Source of the DNA: Bordetella genomosp. 9
GTDB lineage: Bacteria; Pseudomonadota; Gammaproteobacteria; Burkholderiales; Burkholderiaceae_B
Length of the DNA: 64,000 nucleotides
Direction: 5' to 3'
NCBI RefSeq assembly: GCF_002261425.1
Contig: NZ_NEVJ01000003.1
Location: 682,001 to 746,000, forward strand
Shown: piece by piece, positions 33,704 through 41,741 of the stretch
Numbering within the stretch: the first letter of the stretch is position 1
How the letters are laid out: each line of letters begins with the position of its first letter
The notes under the pieces: model-generated
Told to the model about the DNA's origin: nothing
Databases searched by the model: none
The model's input: the letters and a program-made list of their open reading frames with translations, nothing else
Made by a program: the position numbers and the translations under genes

Positions 33704-34702
33704 TCAGCGGGCGGCGGTGCGGATGCCCGCCTTCTGGATCACCTGCGCCCACTTGGTACGCTCGCCCGACATGAATTCGCCGAACGCCGCCGGCGTCATG
33801 CTTTGCGGCTCGGTGCCGATGGCGACCAGCTTCTGGCGCACATCCTCGCGCGCGAGGATCTTCGCGGTCTCCTTGCTGAGCATATCCACGATGGCCGGCG
33901 GCGTACCCGCCGGCGCGACCAGTCCGTACCAGACCGTCACGTCGTAACCGGGCAGGCCCTGCGAGGCGACGGTGGGAATTTCCGGGACCATGGGCGATCC
34001 ATGCGCGCCCGTCACGGCCAGCCCGCGCAACTGGCCGGACTTCACCATGGCTGCCGCCGTGGGCATGTTGTCGAAGATCAGGTCGACCCGCCCCGCCACG
34101 ACCTCGCTGACGGCCTGCGGGCCGCCCTTGAATGGCACGTGCGTCATCTCGATGCCGGCCATGGACTCGAACAGCTCGGCCGACATATGCGGCGACGATC
34201 CCGTACCCGCGCTGCCGTAGAAGAGCTTGCGCGTCTTGCCGTAGGCGATCAGCTCCTGCACGTTCTTGACCGGCAGGGACGGGTTGACCAGCAGGATGTT
34301 CTGGATGCCGGCCACCAGCGATATCGGCATGAAGCTGCGCGTGGCGTCGTAGGGCAGGTCATCCTGCAAGGCGGGATTGACGGCCAGCGCCGAGCTCGAT
34401 CCCATCAGCAGCGTATAGCCGTCCGGCGCGCTGCGCGCGGCCACGCCGGTGCCCAGCGCGCTGCCGGCGCCGGGACGATTCTCCACGACGACCGGCTGGC
34501 CCAGGTCCAGCGTCATCTGTTCCGCCAGCGTGCGCGCGAGCACGTCGGACGTACCGCCTGGCGTGAAGGGGACGATGATCTTGATGGGCCGCTCGGGATA
34601 GGCGCCGGCATGCGCCAGTCCCGCCCATCCCAAGGGAAGGATCAATGAGAACGCCGCAAGCAGGCGCGCGCCGGCGCCGCGCATCGCGCAGGAAATTTTC
34701 AT
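33704..34702 (-). CDS. Bug/TctC-type periplasmic receptor
   Basis: 332-residue Bug receptor, start MKISCAMRGAGARLLAAFSLILPLG at 34702 with a signal peptide ending near AHAG; the ATG has CAAGGGGTATTCC upstream. Family motifs are YPERPIKIIVPFTPGGTSD, VVVENRPGAGS and HVPFKGGPQAV. It follows the TauD-type gene on the same strand after 155 bases, so the ligand may be a substrate of that dioxygenase. Confidence 0.92.
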   Translation of the reverse strand: MKISCAMRGAGARLLAAFSLILPLGWAGLAHAGAYPERPIKIIVPFTPGGTSDVLARTLAEQMTLDLGQPVVVENRPGAGSALGTGVAARSAPDGYTLLMGSSSALAVNPALQDDLPYDATRSFMPISLVAGIQNILLVNPSLPVKNVQELIAYGKTRKLFYGSAGTGSSPHMSAELFESMAGIEMTHVPFKGGPQAVSEVVAGRVDLIFDNMPTAAAMVKSGQLRGLAVTGAHGSPMVPEIPTVASQGLPGYDVTVWYGLVAPAGTPPAIVDMLSKETAKILAREDVRQKLVAIGTEPQSMTPAAFGEFMSGERTKWAQVIQKAGIRTAAR

Positions 34703-34773
34703 GGAATACCCCTTGTATCGTTGTCCGGAAGGCCGGTGTCCATGTCCCCTCGCCTTCGCCGCCGGCGGGCGTG

Positions 34774-34801
34774 TGCAGCTTTTTACCTGCAGCTTTTTAT
34801 A
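34774..34801. repeat. 14-bp tandem duplication
   Basis: TGCAGCTTTTTACC is followed directly by TGCAGCTTTTTATA, 72 bases before the Bug start. The T-runs in each copy might influence transcript ends after the TauD gene. No stem precedes them on the minus strand, so they are not called a terminator. Confidence 0.55.
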
Positions 34802-34857
34802 CCGGGCCGCGTATTCATCCGCGTATCGGCCCTGTGTGCGTCCGCACTGACCGACCA

Positions 34858-35907
34858 TCACCCGTGATACGAGCGCCGTCCTTCGTCGCGCAGCCACAGG
34901 CGCAGCAGATGCCGCTTGCGCTCGGGCTCCGGATAATCGACGAAGCCCGTGCGCCGATGGCCGCAACGGCGATTGTCCACGATCTGGATCTGGCCACGCT
35001 CGAAGAAGAACTCGCGGTTCCAGCGTTCCTCGCGCATGATGGATTCCAGCGCGTCCAGCGCCTGCAATCCCAGCGGATCCAGCTCCTGCCCCGCCAGGTG
35101 ATAGCCGCTGAGCGTCTGATGGCGCGACAGTTTGCAGTTCAGCCAGTCGCCGTCGTAGGTGAACAGCGGACGGCTGAGCACCATGGGATCGCCGGGATAA
35201 TGCTCGCGCTGCCGGTTCGCCAGGAAAGGCTGGTACAGGCGCTCGACCAGTTCGATGGGATGCCGTTTCAGCATCTCGTTATAGACCGAATAGAAGCTGA
35301 CGATGCTGTTGATGCCGCCCGCCATCGCCGGATGCAGGCAGAACAGGGCCACATAATGCGGCGGGCACAGGTTGTAGTTATTGTCCGTGTGGAAGTTCTG
35401 GTCCTTGCTGGTCGTGTCGCCACGCACCGACGTGCTGTAGGCCCGGCCCTGGTCCTTGACGTCGTAGATCATCTTGCCGTCGAAACTCTGCGCCACCGGC
35501 CGTGCCACCATCTGGCCCAGCATCCAGTAGATCGCGCGGTTTTCTTCCAGCGAATACCGTTGTACCGGCACCTTGTCCAGGATGACGAAACCCACGCCGT
35601 TCTGCAGGATATCGCGAGCGCGCCGCATCATGGCCACGCAGCGTGGCATGGCGAAATCCGAAGGCGTCAGCAGCAAGGTGGGTAGCGGATTGCGGCGCAG
35701 CGACTCGACGAAGGCATCGATCTCGGCAAGGCCTTCGTCGTCGATATGGATGATGCCGTCGTCCGCCGCCAGCGTGTCGCGATCCCAGACGATGGGCCCG
35801 CCCAGCGGCGTATCGCGTACCAATGGACGGCCTGGCGCCGATGTGTCGAGTATGGTGACTTCCTCGCCTTCGGCAAGATCCCGAGTGCGTTCAACTTGCA
35901 TTTCCAT
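34858..35907 (-). CDS. TauD/TfdA family Fe(II)/2-oxoglutarate-dependent dioxygenase
   Basis: 349-residue oxygenase that uses Fe(II), O2 and 2-oxoglutarate to hydroxylate a carbon, often cleaving C-S, C-O or C-N bonds. Iron ligands are the His and Asp of HTDNNYN and the distal His in RCGHRRTGF; the 2-oxoglutarate-binding Arg is in RHLLRLWL. The start at 35907 (MEMQVERT) has AAGGGGAAAC upstream; a longer open frame lacks similarity. First gene of a two-gene operon with the Bug receptor at 33704. Confidence 0.88.
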   Translation of the reverse strand: MEMQVERTRDLAEGEEVTILDTSAPGRPLVRDTPLGGPIVWDRDTLAADDGIIHIDDEGLAEIDAFVESLRRNPLPTLLLTPSDFAMPRCVAMMRRARDILQNGVGFVILDKVPVQRYSLEENRAIYWMLGQMVARPVAQSFDGKMIYDVKDQGRAYSTSVRGDTTSKDQNFHTDNNYNLCPPHYVALFCLHPAMAGGINSIVSFYSVYNEMLKRHPIELVERLYQPFLANRQREHYPGDPMVLSRPLFTYDGDWLNCKLSRHQTLSGYHLAGQELDPLGLQALDALESIMREERWNREFFFERGQIQIVDNRRCGHRRTGFVDYPEPERKRHLLRLWLRDEGRRSYHG

Positions 35908-36040
35908 GAATGCGTTTCCCCTTGGTTGCGGTTCGAGGGGAAGTATAGGAACGCGGACATTCCGGCAAAAACGAATAATTCCGTCGCGGCGGCGACGGGA
36001 AATCCGATATCCGGGATTACCAGGAGCGTTCAGCCAGGCG

Positions 36041-36076
36041 ATAAAAAAGCCCACGGTCGCATTGCGCTCCGTGGGC
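36041..36076 (-). terminator. intrinsic terminator after the lipoprotein gene
   Basis: On the minus strand GCCCACGG and CCGTGGGC form a perfect 8-bp stem around a 12-base loop, followed at once by TTTTTT. It starts 41 bases after the lipoprotein stop. This is the clearest rho-independent terminator in the window and would stop transcription before the TauD gene. Confidence 0.88.
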
Positions 36077-36116
36077 CATGGACCTGCCAGGCGCGAACCG
36101 CGCCCTCATTCGGGTA

Positions 36117-36524
36117 TCAGCTGCCAGCCCCCGTGCTGCCGGAGGTATTGAAATTCCTGATCGTGCCGTTGGCATTGAAGAAAATATTCAGGTCGCGATT
36201 CGTTTTGCGCTGCTGCGTCTGCGCGGCTGCGCTGCCGAACGAACCGGCCATACCGGACAGGTATTTCGACGCTTCGCCGAGATAGTCCTTGCCATTGACC
36301 TGATCTTCGCTATAAGACCAGTAATCGGCGCCGTTGGGCTCTTCATTCTTGTACCGCGCCTCGCCGAAGAGCTGCACCACGTCCGCCTTGGTAGTCTTGT
36401 TCGCCACCAAGTGCTGTTTCAGATACGTCATGCTCATTTTGTCTTCGCCGTTGCCGCCATTCATATTGGCGCACGCCGCAAGCGTGGAAACGAGCAACAC
36501 AGCGATCATTCCGCGAAAAGACAT
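36117..36524 (-). CDS. small outer-membrane lipoprotein, BamE/SmpA-like
   Basis: 135-residue lipoprotein: signal peptide MSFRGMIAVLLVSTLAAC with the lipobox LAAC, so the mature protein starts at Cys18. The segment LKQHLVANKTTKADVVQLFGEARYK resembles the BamE/OmlA repeat, though the protein is not clearly BamE itself. Residues 2-3 after the Cys (NM) do not show an inner-membrane retention Asp. A single-gene unit, followed by the strong terminator at 36041-36076. The 187 bases before it are AT-rich and probably contain its promoter. Confidence 0.82.
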   Translation of the reverse strand: MSFRGMIAVLLVSTLAACANMNGGNGEDKMSMTYLKQHLVANKTTKADVVQLFGEARYKNEEPNGADYWSYSEDQVNGKDYLGEASKYLSGMAGSFGSAAAQTQQRKTNRDLNIFFNANGTIRNFNTSGSTGAGS

Positions 36525-36711
36525 ACATACTCCTATTTAGGATTCGTCCGAATCGTAAGCGGGAGCAATTTACTTAATTTTGTTTACGTGTTGGGTAACA
36601 ATCGTTAACTGGGAATTATTCAAAATTCTAGGCTCCGCCAGTCAGGTCCTCGACGGGGCGGGGATCGCGCTCTAACCGATCCCATAGCCGGCTCTCACAG
36701 CGTGCACCGTG

Positions 36712-37698
36712 TCAGCCCCCATTCTGCCCCATATGGCGGGCGTCGATGAAGGCCGATTCCTTCTTCAGTTGCTCCGCCAGGAAAGCCTTGAACTGGTCGG
36801 GCGATTGCGGGGGCGCCGGAAAGATATAGGCGTCGGCGAAGCGTTGCAGCAGGCGGGGGTCCTTGAGGCTTTCCTCCAGCCGGGCCGACAGCAGTTGCAG
36901 GCGGTCCGCGGGCAGGCCGGCGGGAGCGACCACGCCGTACCAGGATGTCGTGCTCATGTCCGGCAGTCCCAGTTCCGCGAACGTCGGCGTGTTCGGCAAG
37001 GCCGGCAGGCGGCTGGGCCAGGCGACCGCCAGCGGTTTCAGCTTGCCGGACGCGAAATGCGCGGCGAACAGCGGATAGATGTCCATCATCATGTCCAGCG
37101 ATCCGGCCAGCAGGTCGGTGGACGCGGGCCCGGAGCCGCGGTAAGGCACGTGGACGATCTTCGTGCCGAGCTGCTCGTTCAGGTGCTCCAGCATGACATG
37201 GCCGAACGAACACGGCCCCGCGGTGCCCAGGTTGTATTTCTCCGAGCCGTCGCGCAGCACCTTGCGGAAGTCATTGAAGTTGTCCGCGGGAAAACCTTGC
37301 CGGACCACCAGGATGTTGGGCATGTTGCCCACCAGCGCGACCGGCGTGAAGCTCTTGATCGGATCGTACGGCAGCCGCTTGTTGCATGAGGGATTGACGA
37401 CGTGGGTGGAGATAGTCGCCAGGCCTATGGTGTAGCCGTCGGGTTTGCTGTTGGCGATCAATTGCGAACCGATCGCGCCCCCTGCCCCACCCTTGTTTTC
37501 GACGATGACAGTCTGGCCGAGTTTCTTGCCCAGGGTGTCGGCGATGATGCGGCCCAGGATATCCGTCGGGCCGCCCACCTCGAATGGCACGACCAGCGTG
37601 ATCGGGCGGTCCGGGTAGTCGGCGGCCGCCGGGCTGGCGAATTGCATCGTCATGGCCGCCAGCGCGGCGGCACAGGCAAAGCGTCGAGCATGTTTCAT
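36712..37698 (-). CDS. Bug/TctC-type periplasmic receptor
   Basis: 328-residue Bug receptor with signal peptide MKHARRFACAAALAAMTMQFASPAAA and mature start YPDRPITLVVPFEVGGPTD. IVENKGGAGGAIGS and HVPYRGSGPAS are family motifs. CAAGGGGAAAAT precedes the ATG. Last gene of the group amidohydrolase, alpha/beta hydrolase, Bug on the minus strand, so it probably captures the substrate or a precursor for those two hydrolases. Confidence 0.92.
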   Translation of the reverse strand: MKHARRFACAAALAAMTMQFASPAAADYPDRPITLVVPFEVGGPTDILGRIIADTLGKKLGQTVIVENKGGAGGAIGSQLIANSKPDGYTIGLATISTHVVNPSCNKRLPYDPIKSFTPVALVGNMPNILVVRQGFPADNFNDFRKVLRDGSEKYNLGTAGPCSFGHVMLEHLNEQLGTKIVHVPYRGSGPASTDLLAGSLDMMMDIYPLFAAHFASGKLKPLAVAWPSRLPALPNTPTFAELGLPDMSTTSWYGVVAPAGLPADRLQLLSARLEESLKDPRLLQRFADAYIFPAPPQSPDQFKAFLAEQLKKESAFIDARHMGQNGG

Positions 37699-37741
37699 AT
37701 TTTCCCCTTGTCGTGCCGCGCTAAGGCGGCGGATCCAAGTA

Positions 37742-38689
37742 CTACCCGGTGGGCAGTTGCTGCAGCATCCAGGCCACGACCTGCGGCACGTACACCCGCT
37801 GCGTCGGATGGGCCGGATCGATCCAGTCCAGGTGGCCGGCGTCCTCGACCGCGATCAAGGTCTTGGGCGCCCGCGCCTGGTCGTAAAGATGCTGCGCGTG
37901 CGCGTAAGGAAACTCGTGATCCAGCCGGGAGTGAATGACCAGCAGCGGCCGCGGCGCGATGCGGTGGGCCTGCGCGTCCGGCGCGAAATCGTAGAGCGCG
38001 TCCATCGACTCGATGGTGATCTCGCTGGGTATCCCCAGTTTGGCGGGGTCGGCGGCGCGTTCCGCGCCGACCGCGGCCACCAGGCTGTCAAGCCAACCCT
38101 GATGTTGATGGCTGGACGCCTGGGTCTCGTTGTCGCGGCCCAGGATCTCCGCGCGCGGCAGACGGCCGGTCTCGCCGGTCATGACCCGGCGCACGCGATC
38201 CAGGCGGATTTCCTCCTGCCGCCGCGCCCATGCCGCGTCCGACATGCCGACGCGGCCGTAGCGCAGGCCGTTGGCGACGCCGCTGGCGCAGACCACCGCC
38301 TGGATGCGGACGTCCTCCGCGGCGGCCGTGACGGCGACGCCGCCGCCCAGGCCCCAGCCCAGCAGGCCGATACGCGCGGGGTCGACTTCCGGCTGGCATT
38401 GCAGGAAGGTGACGGCGTTCCTGACGTCCCTGACCTCTTCCTGCGGAATGATGCGGCCTGGCGTACCCTGGCTTTCGCCCAGGTTGCGATAGTCGAACAC
38501 CATGCAGACGTAGCCCGCTTCCAGGAAATGAGGCGTCCAGCGGGACGGCACCCATTCCTTGATCGCGAAGCGTCCATGGCAGATCAGCACCGCCGGGCGT
38601 TTTTCCCCTTCCCGGTAATCCGGCGGCAGATGTACCGTGCCGGCGAGCTGAAATCCATCGCTGTAGAACCTGACCGACCGCTGCGACAT
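37742..38689 (-). CDS. alpha/beta hydrolase with Gly in place of the nucleophilic Ser
   Basis: 315-residue alpha/beta hydrolase of the dienelactone hydrolase/YcjY-like type. The oxyanion segment is ICHGRFAIKEW, the acid residue is in HSRLDHEFPY and the His in DAGHLDWID. The nucleophile elbow reads LLGWGLGGGV where relatives have a GxSxG such as GTSFGG: the Ser position is Gly. I checked the DNA (38351-38385) and see no frameshift. The protein may be inactive as an esterase, act as a binding protein, or do chemistry not needing Ser. It lies 18 bases after the amidohydrolase gene. Confidence 0.82.
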   Translation of the reverse strand: MSQRSVRFYSDGFQLAGTVHLPPDYREGEKRPAVLICHGRFAIKEWVPSRWTPHFLEAGYVCMVFDYRNLGESQGTPGRIIPQEEVRDVRNAVTFLQCQPEVDPARIGLLGWGLGGGVAVTAAAEDVRIQAVVCASGVANGLRYGRVGMSDAAWARRQEEIRLDRVRRVMTGETGRLPRAEILGRDNETQASSHQHQGWLDSLVAAVGAERAADPAKLGIPSEITIESMDALYDFAPDAQAHRIAPRPLLVIHSRLDHEFPYAHAQHLYDQARAPKTLIAVEDAGHLDWIDPAHPTQRVYVPQVVAWMLQQLPTG

Positions 38690-38707
38690 TTCCTTGATTC
38701 CCCTGGT

Positions 38708-39604
38708 TCAGAAATAGAGTTTCCTGGGGTTTTCCACCAGGATCCGGCGCACCGTGGCCTCGTCGGGACACCATGCGGACAAGCCGTCCAGCAGCGCCGC
38801 CGTGTCGGGCATATATCGGAACAGGCCCACGTGCGGCCAGTCGCTGCCCCACACCAGTCTGTCCGGCGCGGCACGTATCAGCGCGCCGGCGATCGGCGCG
38901 ACGTCGTCGACGTGGCCCTCCCGCGGCGACAGCCGGTATGAGCCGGACAGCTTCACATACGTCCTGCCCGCTTCCAGCCGCCGCAGCAGCATCCGGAAAC
39001 CGGCCCAGCCCGTGCCCAGCTCCGCCGGGAAATGGCCCATGTGATCCAGCACGACGGGGATGGGCAGGCGATCCAGCCGCGGCGCGATATCGGGCAGCGT
39101 GCGCAGGTCGACCAGCAACTGCGCATGCCAGCCGTATGCGGCCACCCGGGCCGCGGTGCGTTCCAGCGCCTCCAGGCCCGGGCCGCCGGGGAACAGGAGA
39201 TTGATGCGAAAGCCGCGCACCCCGGCGTCGTGCAAGGCCGCGATGGTTGCGTCGTCGACCCCCGCATCCAGCACCGCGACGCCCCGCCACGCCGATCCCC
39301 GTGACCGCAAGGCATCGACGAGCAGGCTGTTGTCCGTGCCGTACACGCTGGGTTGCACCAGAACCCCATGCGCCAGGCCCAGCGTGCGCAACAGGTCCGC
39401 ATAGGCGCCAGGCGTGTGTTCCGCGGGGGTGTAGGCCCGATCGCGCACCACCGGATAGCGATCGAACGGCCCCAGCACATGCGCGTGGCAGTCCCAGGAT
39501 CCCGCCGGGACCCGCATGGCCGGCGCCGCCGCCGGCAAGGGCGCGAGGCAGCGCGGCGCCGCCCGCGCGCCCGGCATCGATAGCTCGGTGTATTGCTCGT
39601 CCAT
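38708..39604 (-). CDS. amidohydrolase 2 family hydrolase (LigI/2-pyrone-4,6-dicarboxylate hydrolase-like)
   Basis: 298-residue TIM-barrel hydrolase that opens lactones or related rings. Metal-site residues are visible in WDCHAHVLGP (HxH), VVLDHMGHFP and VWGSDWPHVG. The overall layout is like 2-pyrone-4,6-dicarboxylate lactonase. The ATG at 39604 begins the likely N-terminus; a further upstream start adds Arg-rich residues. First gene of the operon, divergent from the LysR gene at 39715 with 110 bases between. Confidence 0.88.
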   Translation of the reverse strand: MDEQYTELSMPGARAAPRCLAPLPAAAPAMRVPAGSWDCHAHVLGPFDRYPVVRDRAYTPAEHTPGAYADLLRTLGLAHGVLVQPSVYGTDNSLLVDALRSRGSAWRGVAVLDAGVDDATIAALHDAGVRGFRINLLFPGGPGLEALERTAARVAAYGWHAQLLVDLRTLPDIAPRLDRLPIPVVLDHMGHFPAELGTGWAGFRMLLRRLEAGRTYVKLSGSYRLSPREGHVDDVAPIAGALIRAAPDRLVWGSDWPHVGLFRYMPDTAALLDGLSAWCPDEATVRRILVENPRKLYF

Positions 39605-39714
39605 GGCCCACCTGATCTTTCCAGGGTCGATTGTGGCGAGTATTCTGCGAAAGAAAAACCGCATGGCGCTCTATATCAGCTATGCGATTCCTCTATGGCT
39701 GGAGCAAGCAGGGC

Positions 39715-40683
39715 ATGGACATACAGCGGCTGGATTACTTTGTGCGCGTCTGCGAGGCGGGCAGCTTCACCCGTGCCGCGGCGGAAGTCGGCCTCAGCCA
39801 GCCCAGCCTGAGCCGGCAGATCGGCCTGCTGGAACTGGAACTGGGGCAGCGCCTGCTTGAGCGCACCGGCCGCGGCGTCGCGCCGACCGAGGCCGGCCAG
39901 GCCTTGCTGCCGCACGCGCGCGGCATGCTGGACCTGGCGCAACAGGCGAAGAACCAGCTCGTCGACCTGCAGGCCCAGCCCACCGGACGGCTCAACATCG
40001 GCCTGCCGCCGCGCCTGGCCCGGTCCCTGACGCTGCCGCTGGTGCAGTTCTTTCGCAAGGAATATCCGCGTGTCGCGCTGTCGGTTCAGGAAGGCCTGAC
40101 CATCCATCTGCGCGAATGGCTGATCGCCGGAAAACTGGACGCGGCCCTGCTGTTCGACCCGCCGGCATCGCCCCAGCTGGCCTGCGAGGTGCTGCTGCGC
40201 GAACCGCTGTTCCTGGTGGCGGCGAGCAGCGGGCCGCGCATCCCGGCTCGGGTACGTGCGCGCACGCTGGTCGACCATCCGCTGATTCTTCCGCCCGAGC
40301 CCAACGCGCTGCGCGTCCTGCTGGATACGGTAATGAAGCCCTACGGCCTGTTGCTGCAGCCGATCGTGGAGATCGGCTCGGCGCAGACACTCATGACCCT
40401 GGTCCGCCGCGGCATCGGGCACACGGTGCTGCCGCAAGGTGCGCTGGCGGCGTATGCGGCGGACGGCGACATCCAGGCGTCGAGAATCGGTCCCGCGCCG
40501 ATCTCCAGCTGCATCGTGCTGGCCACCCCCCTCGCCCGCCCCTCCACCCGCGTGACCCGCGCCGCCATCCAGATCCTGCGGCAGCTGATGGACGCGAGCC
40601 GCACGGCTCAGCCGGCGGTCTCGGGCGAAAAGCAGAACAAGGCGGTGCGCACCGCCGCCGGCGCGCCGGGCTTGAACCAATAG
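39715..40683 (+). CDS. LysR family transcriptional regulator
   Basis: 322-residue LysR regulator from the ATG at 39715 (MDIQRLDYFVRVCEAGSFTRAAAEVGLSQPSLSRQI), a textbook helix-turn-helix; further in-frame starts lie upstream. The sensing domain begins near residue 92. It is divergent from the amidohydrolase/hydrolase/Bug operon, its likely target. The last 76 bases overlap tail to tail with the MRJP-type gene, so the two C-termini are encoded on opposite strands of the same DNA. Confidence 0.9.
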   Translation: MDIQRLDYFVRVCEAGSFTRAAAEVGLSQPSLSRQIGLLELELGQRLLERTGRGVAPTEAGQALLPHARGMLDLAQQAKNQLVDLQAQPTGRLNIGLPPRLARSLTLPLVQFFRKEYPRVALSVQEGLTIHLREWLIAGKLDAALLFDPPASPQLACEVLLREPLFLVAASSGPRIPARVRARTLVDHPLILPPEPNALRVLLDTVMKPYGLLLQPIVEIGSAQTLMTLVRRGIGHTVLPQGALAAYAADGDIQASRIGPAPISSCIVLATPLARPSTRVTRAAIQILRQLMDASRTAQPAVSGEKQNKAVRTAAGAPGLNQ

Positions 40684-41639
40684 GTGTCCTGGATATGCGA
40701 GGCGGTGACGTATATGACGCCATCAGGCCCTTCCGCCATGGTGTCCGGCCAGCGCAACCGCGCATCCTGCACCACGCGTTCGACCCTGTCCCCGGTCCAG
40801 CACGTGACCGCATTGTCCGACGGCGACGTCAGGTACAGCATGTCGTGCCGGCTCATCAACAGGCCATCGCTGACATGCGTTTCGCCGACCTTGCGCACGC
40901 CGGCCTCGCGCCGTTCCCTCGGGGTGTCCTTGCCCAGCAGCGCGGTATCGATGCAATACAGGCTGCGTCCGGTCAGGGCCTGCCAGTACAGCGTGGCGCC
41001 ATCGTTGGAAAGCGCGATGCCGTCGGAAGCGAACATCGGCTGGCGGCCGTCGGGGCGCCGCAAGGGCGCGCCGTCGATTTCGACGACGACGTCCTTCTCC
41101 AGCTGGGTCGACGGATGGCCGGCCAGGGTGCGGTAGCTCGCGCCGCTTTCCACGTCGACCACGATGATGGCGCCTTCGGCGCCGGAATCCGTCAGATAGG
41201 CAGTCTTGCCATCCGGGCTCAAGCGCATGTCGTTCAGGTAGCTGCCCTGCCTGGCCACGTCGGGCGGCACGGGGATGACCCGACGCACGCGATCGTCCGC
41301 CAGGTCGATGCAGACCAGCTTCGGCGCGCCCGGCAGCACGCGCTCGTTGCCGGGCGCGCCCGGATCCACCACCCACAGGTTCCCGCGCGCATCGGCATAT
41401 AACGCCTGCACGCATACAAAATGCTGATCCAGCGACTTCTCGAAGGCGGTTTCATTGCGCCAGGAATTCCATTCCTGGTCCGGATAAGGCCGCAGGCCGC
41501 CATCGGGCAGGACTTCGGCCACCGATATCGGGGCGTCCTCGGTCCAGCGCGGAAAGTTGACGAATATCCGGCCGTCCGGCGTGACGGTCACACCCGTCAC
41601 CTGATGATCGAATTCGGCGATGGTTTTCAATGTCGGCAT
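40608..41639 (-). CDS. major royal jelly/yellow-type beta-propeller protein
   Basis: 343-residue six-bladed propeller-like protein of the bacterial MRJP/yellow/SMP-30-like group. DGRIFVNFPRWTED near the N-terminus is the family hallmark, followed by ARGNLWVVDPG, LNDMRLSPDGKTAYLTDSG and ASDGIALSNDGATLYW. Bacterial members are poorly characterised; some may be lactonases. No signal peptide is visible. It is divergent from the LOV kinase and overlaps the LysR gene by 76 bases at its 3' end. Confidence 0.85.
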   Translation of the reverse strand: MPTLKTIAEFDHQVTGVTVTPDGRIFVNFPRWTEDAPISVAEVLPDGGLRPYPDQEWNSWRNETAFEKSLDQHFVCVQALYADARGNLWVVDPGAPGNERVLPGAPKLVCIDLADDRVRRVIPVPPDVARQGSYLNDMRLSPDGKTAYLTDSGAEGAIIVVDVESGASYRTLAGHPSTQLEKDVVVEIDGAPLRRPDGRQPMFASDGIALSNDGATLYWQALTGRSLYCIDTALLGKDTPRERREAGVRKVGETHVSDGLLMSRHDMLYLTSPSDNAVTCWTGDRVERVVQDARLRWPDTMAEGPDGVIYVTASHIQDTYWFKPGAPAAVRTALFCFSPETAG

Positions 41640-41700
41640 GGTGGCTCCCGGCTATAGGCGATCCGGGCAGTCCGCAGCACCGGCCGTGCCGGCCGCCCGG

Positions 41701-41717
41701 GCATGCAAGTTGCATGC
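41701..41717. promoter_or_regulatory. 17-bp dyad upstream of the LOV kinase
   Basis: GCATGCAA-G-TTGCATGC, perfect 8-bp arms around one base, 24 bases before the kinase start. It lies in the 102-base divergent gap with the MRJP-type gene and could be an operator for either. Regulator unknown. Confidence 0.5.
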
Positions 41718-41741
41718 TCTGCCGTCCCGATACGGAGTTCG

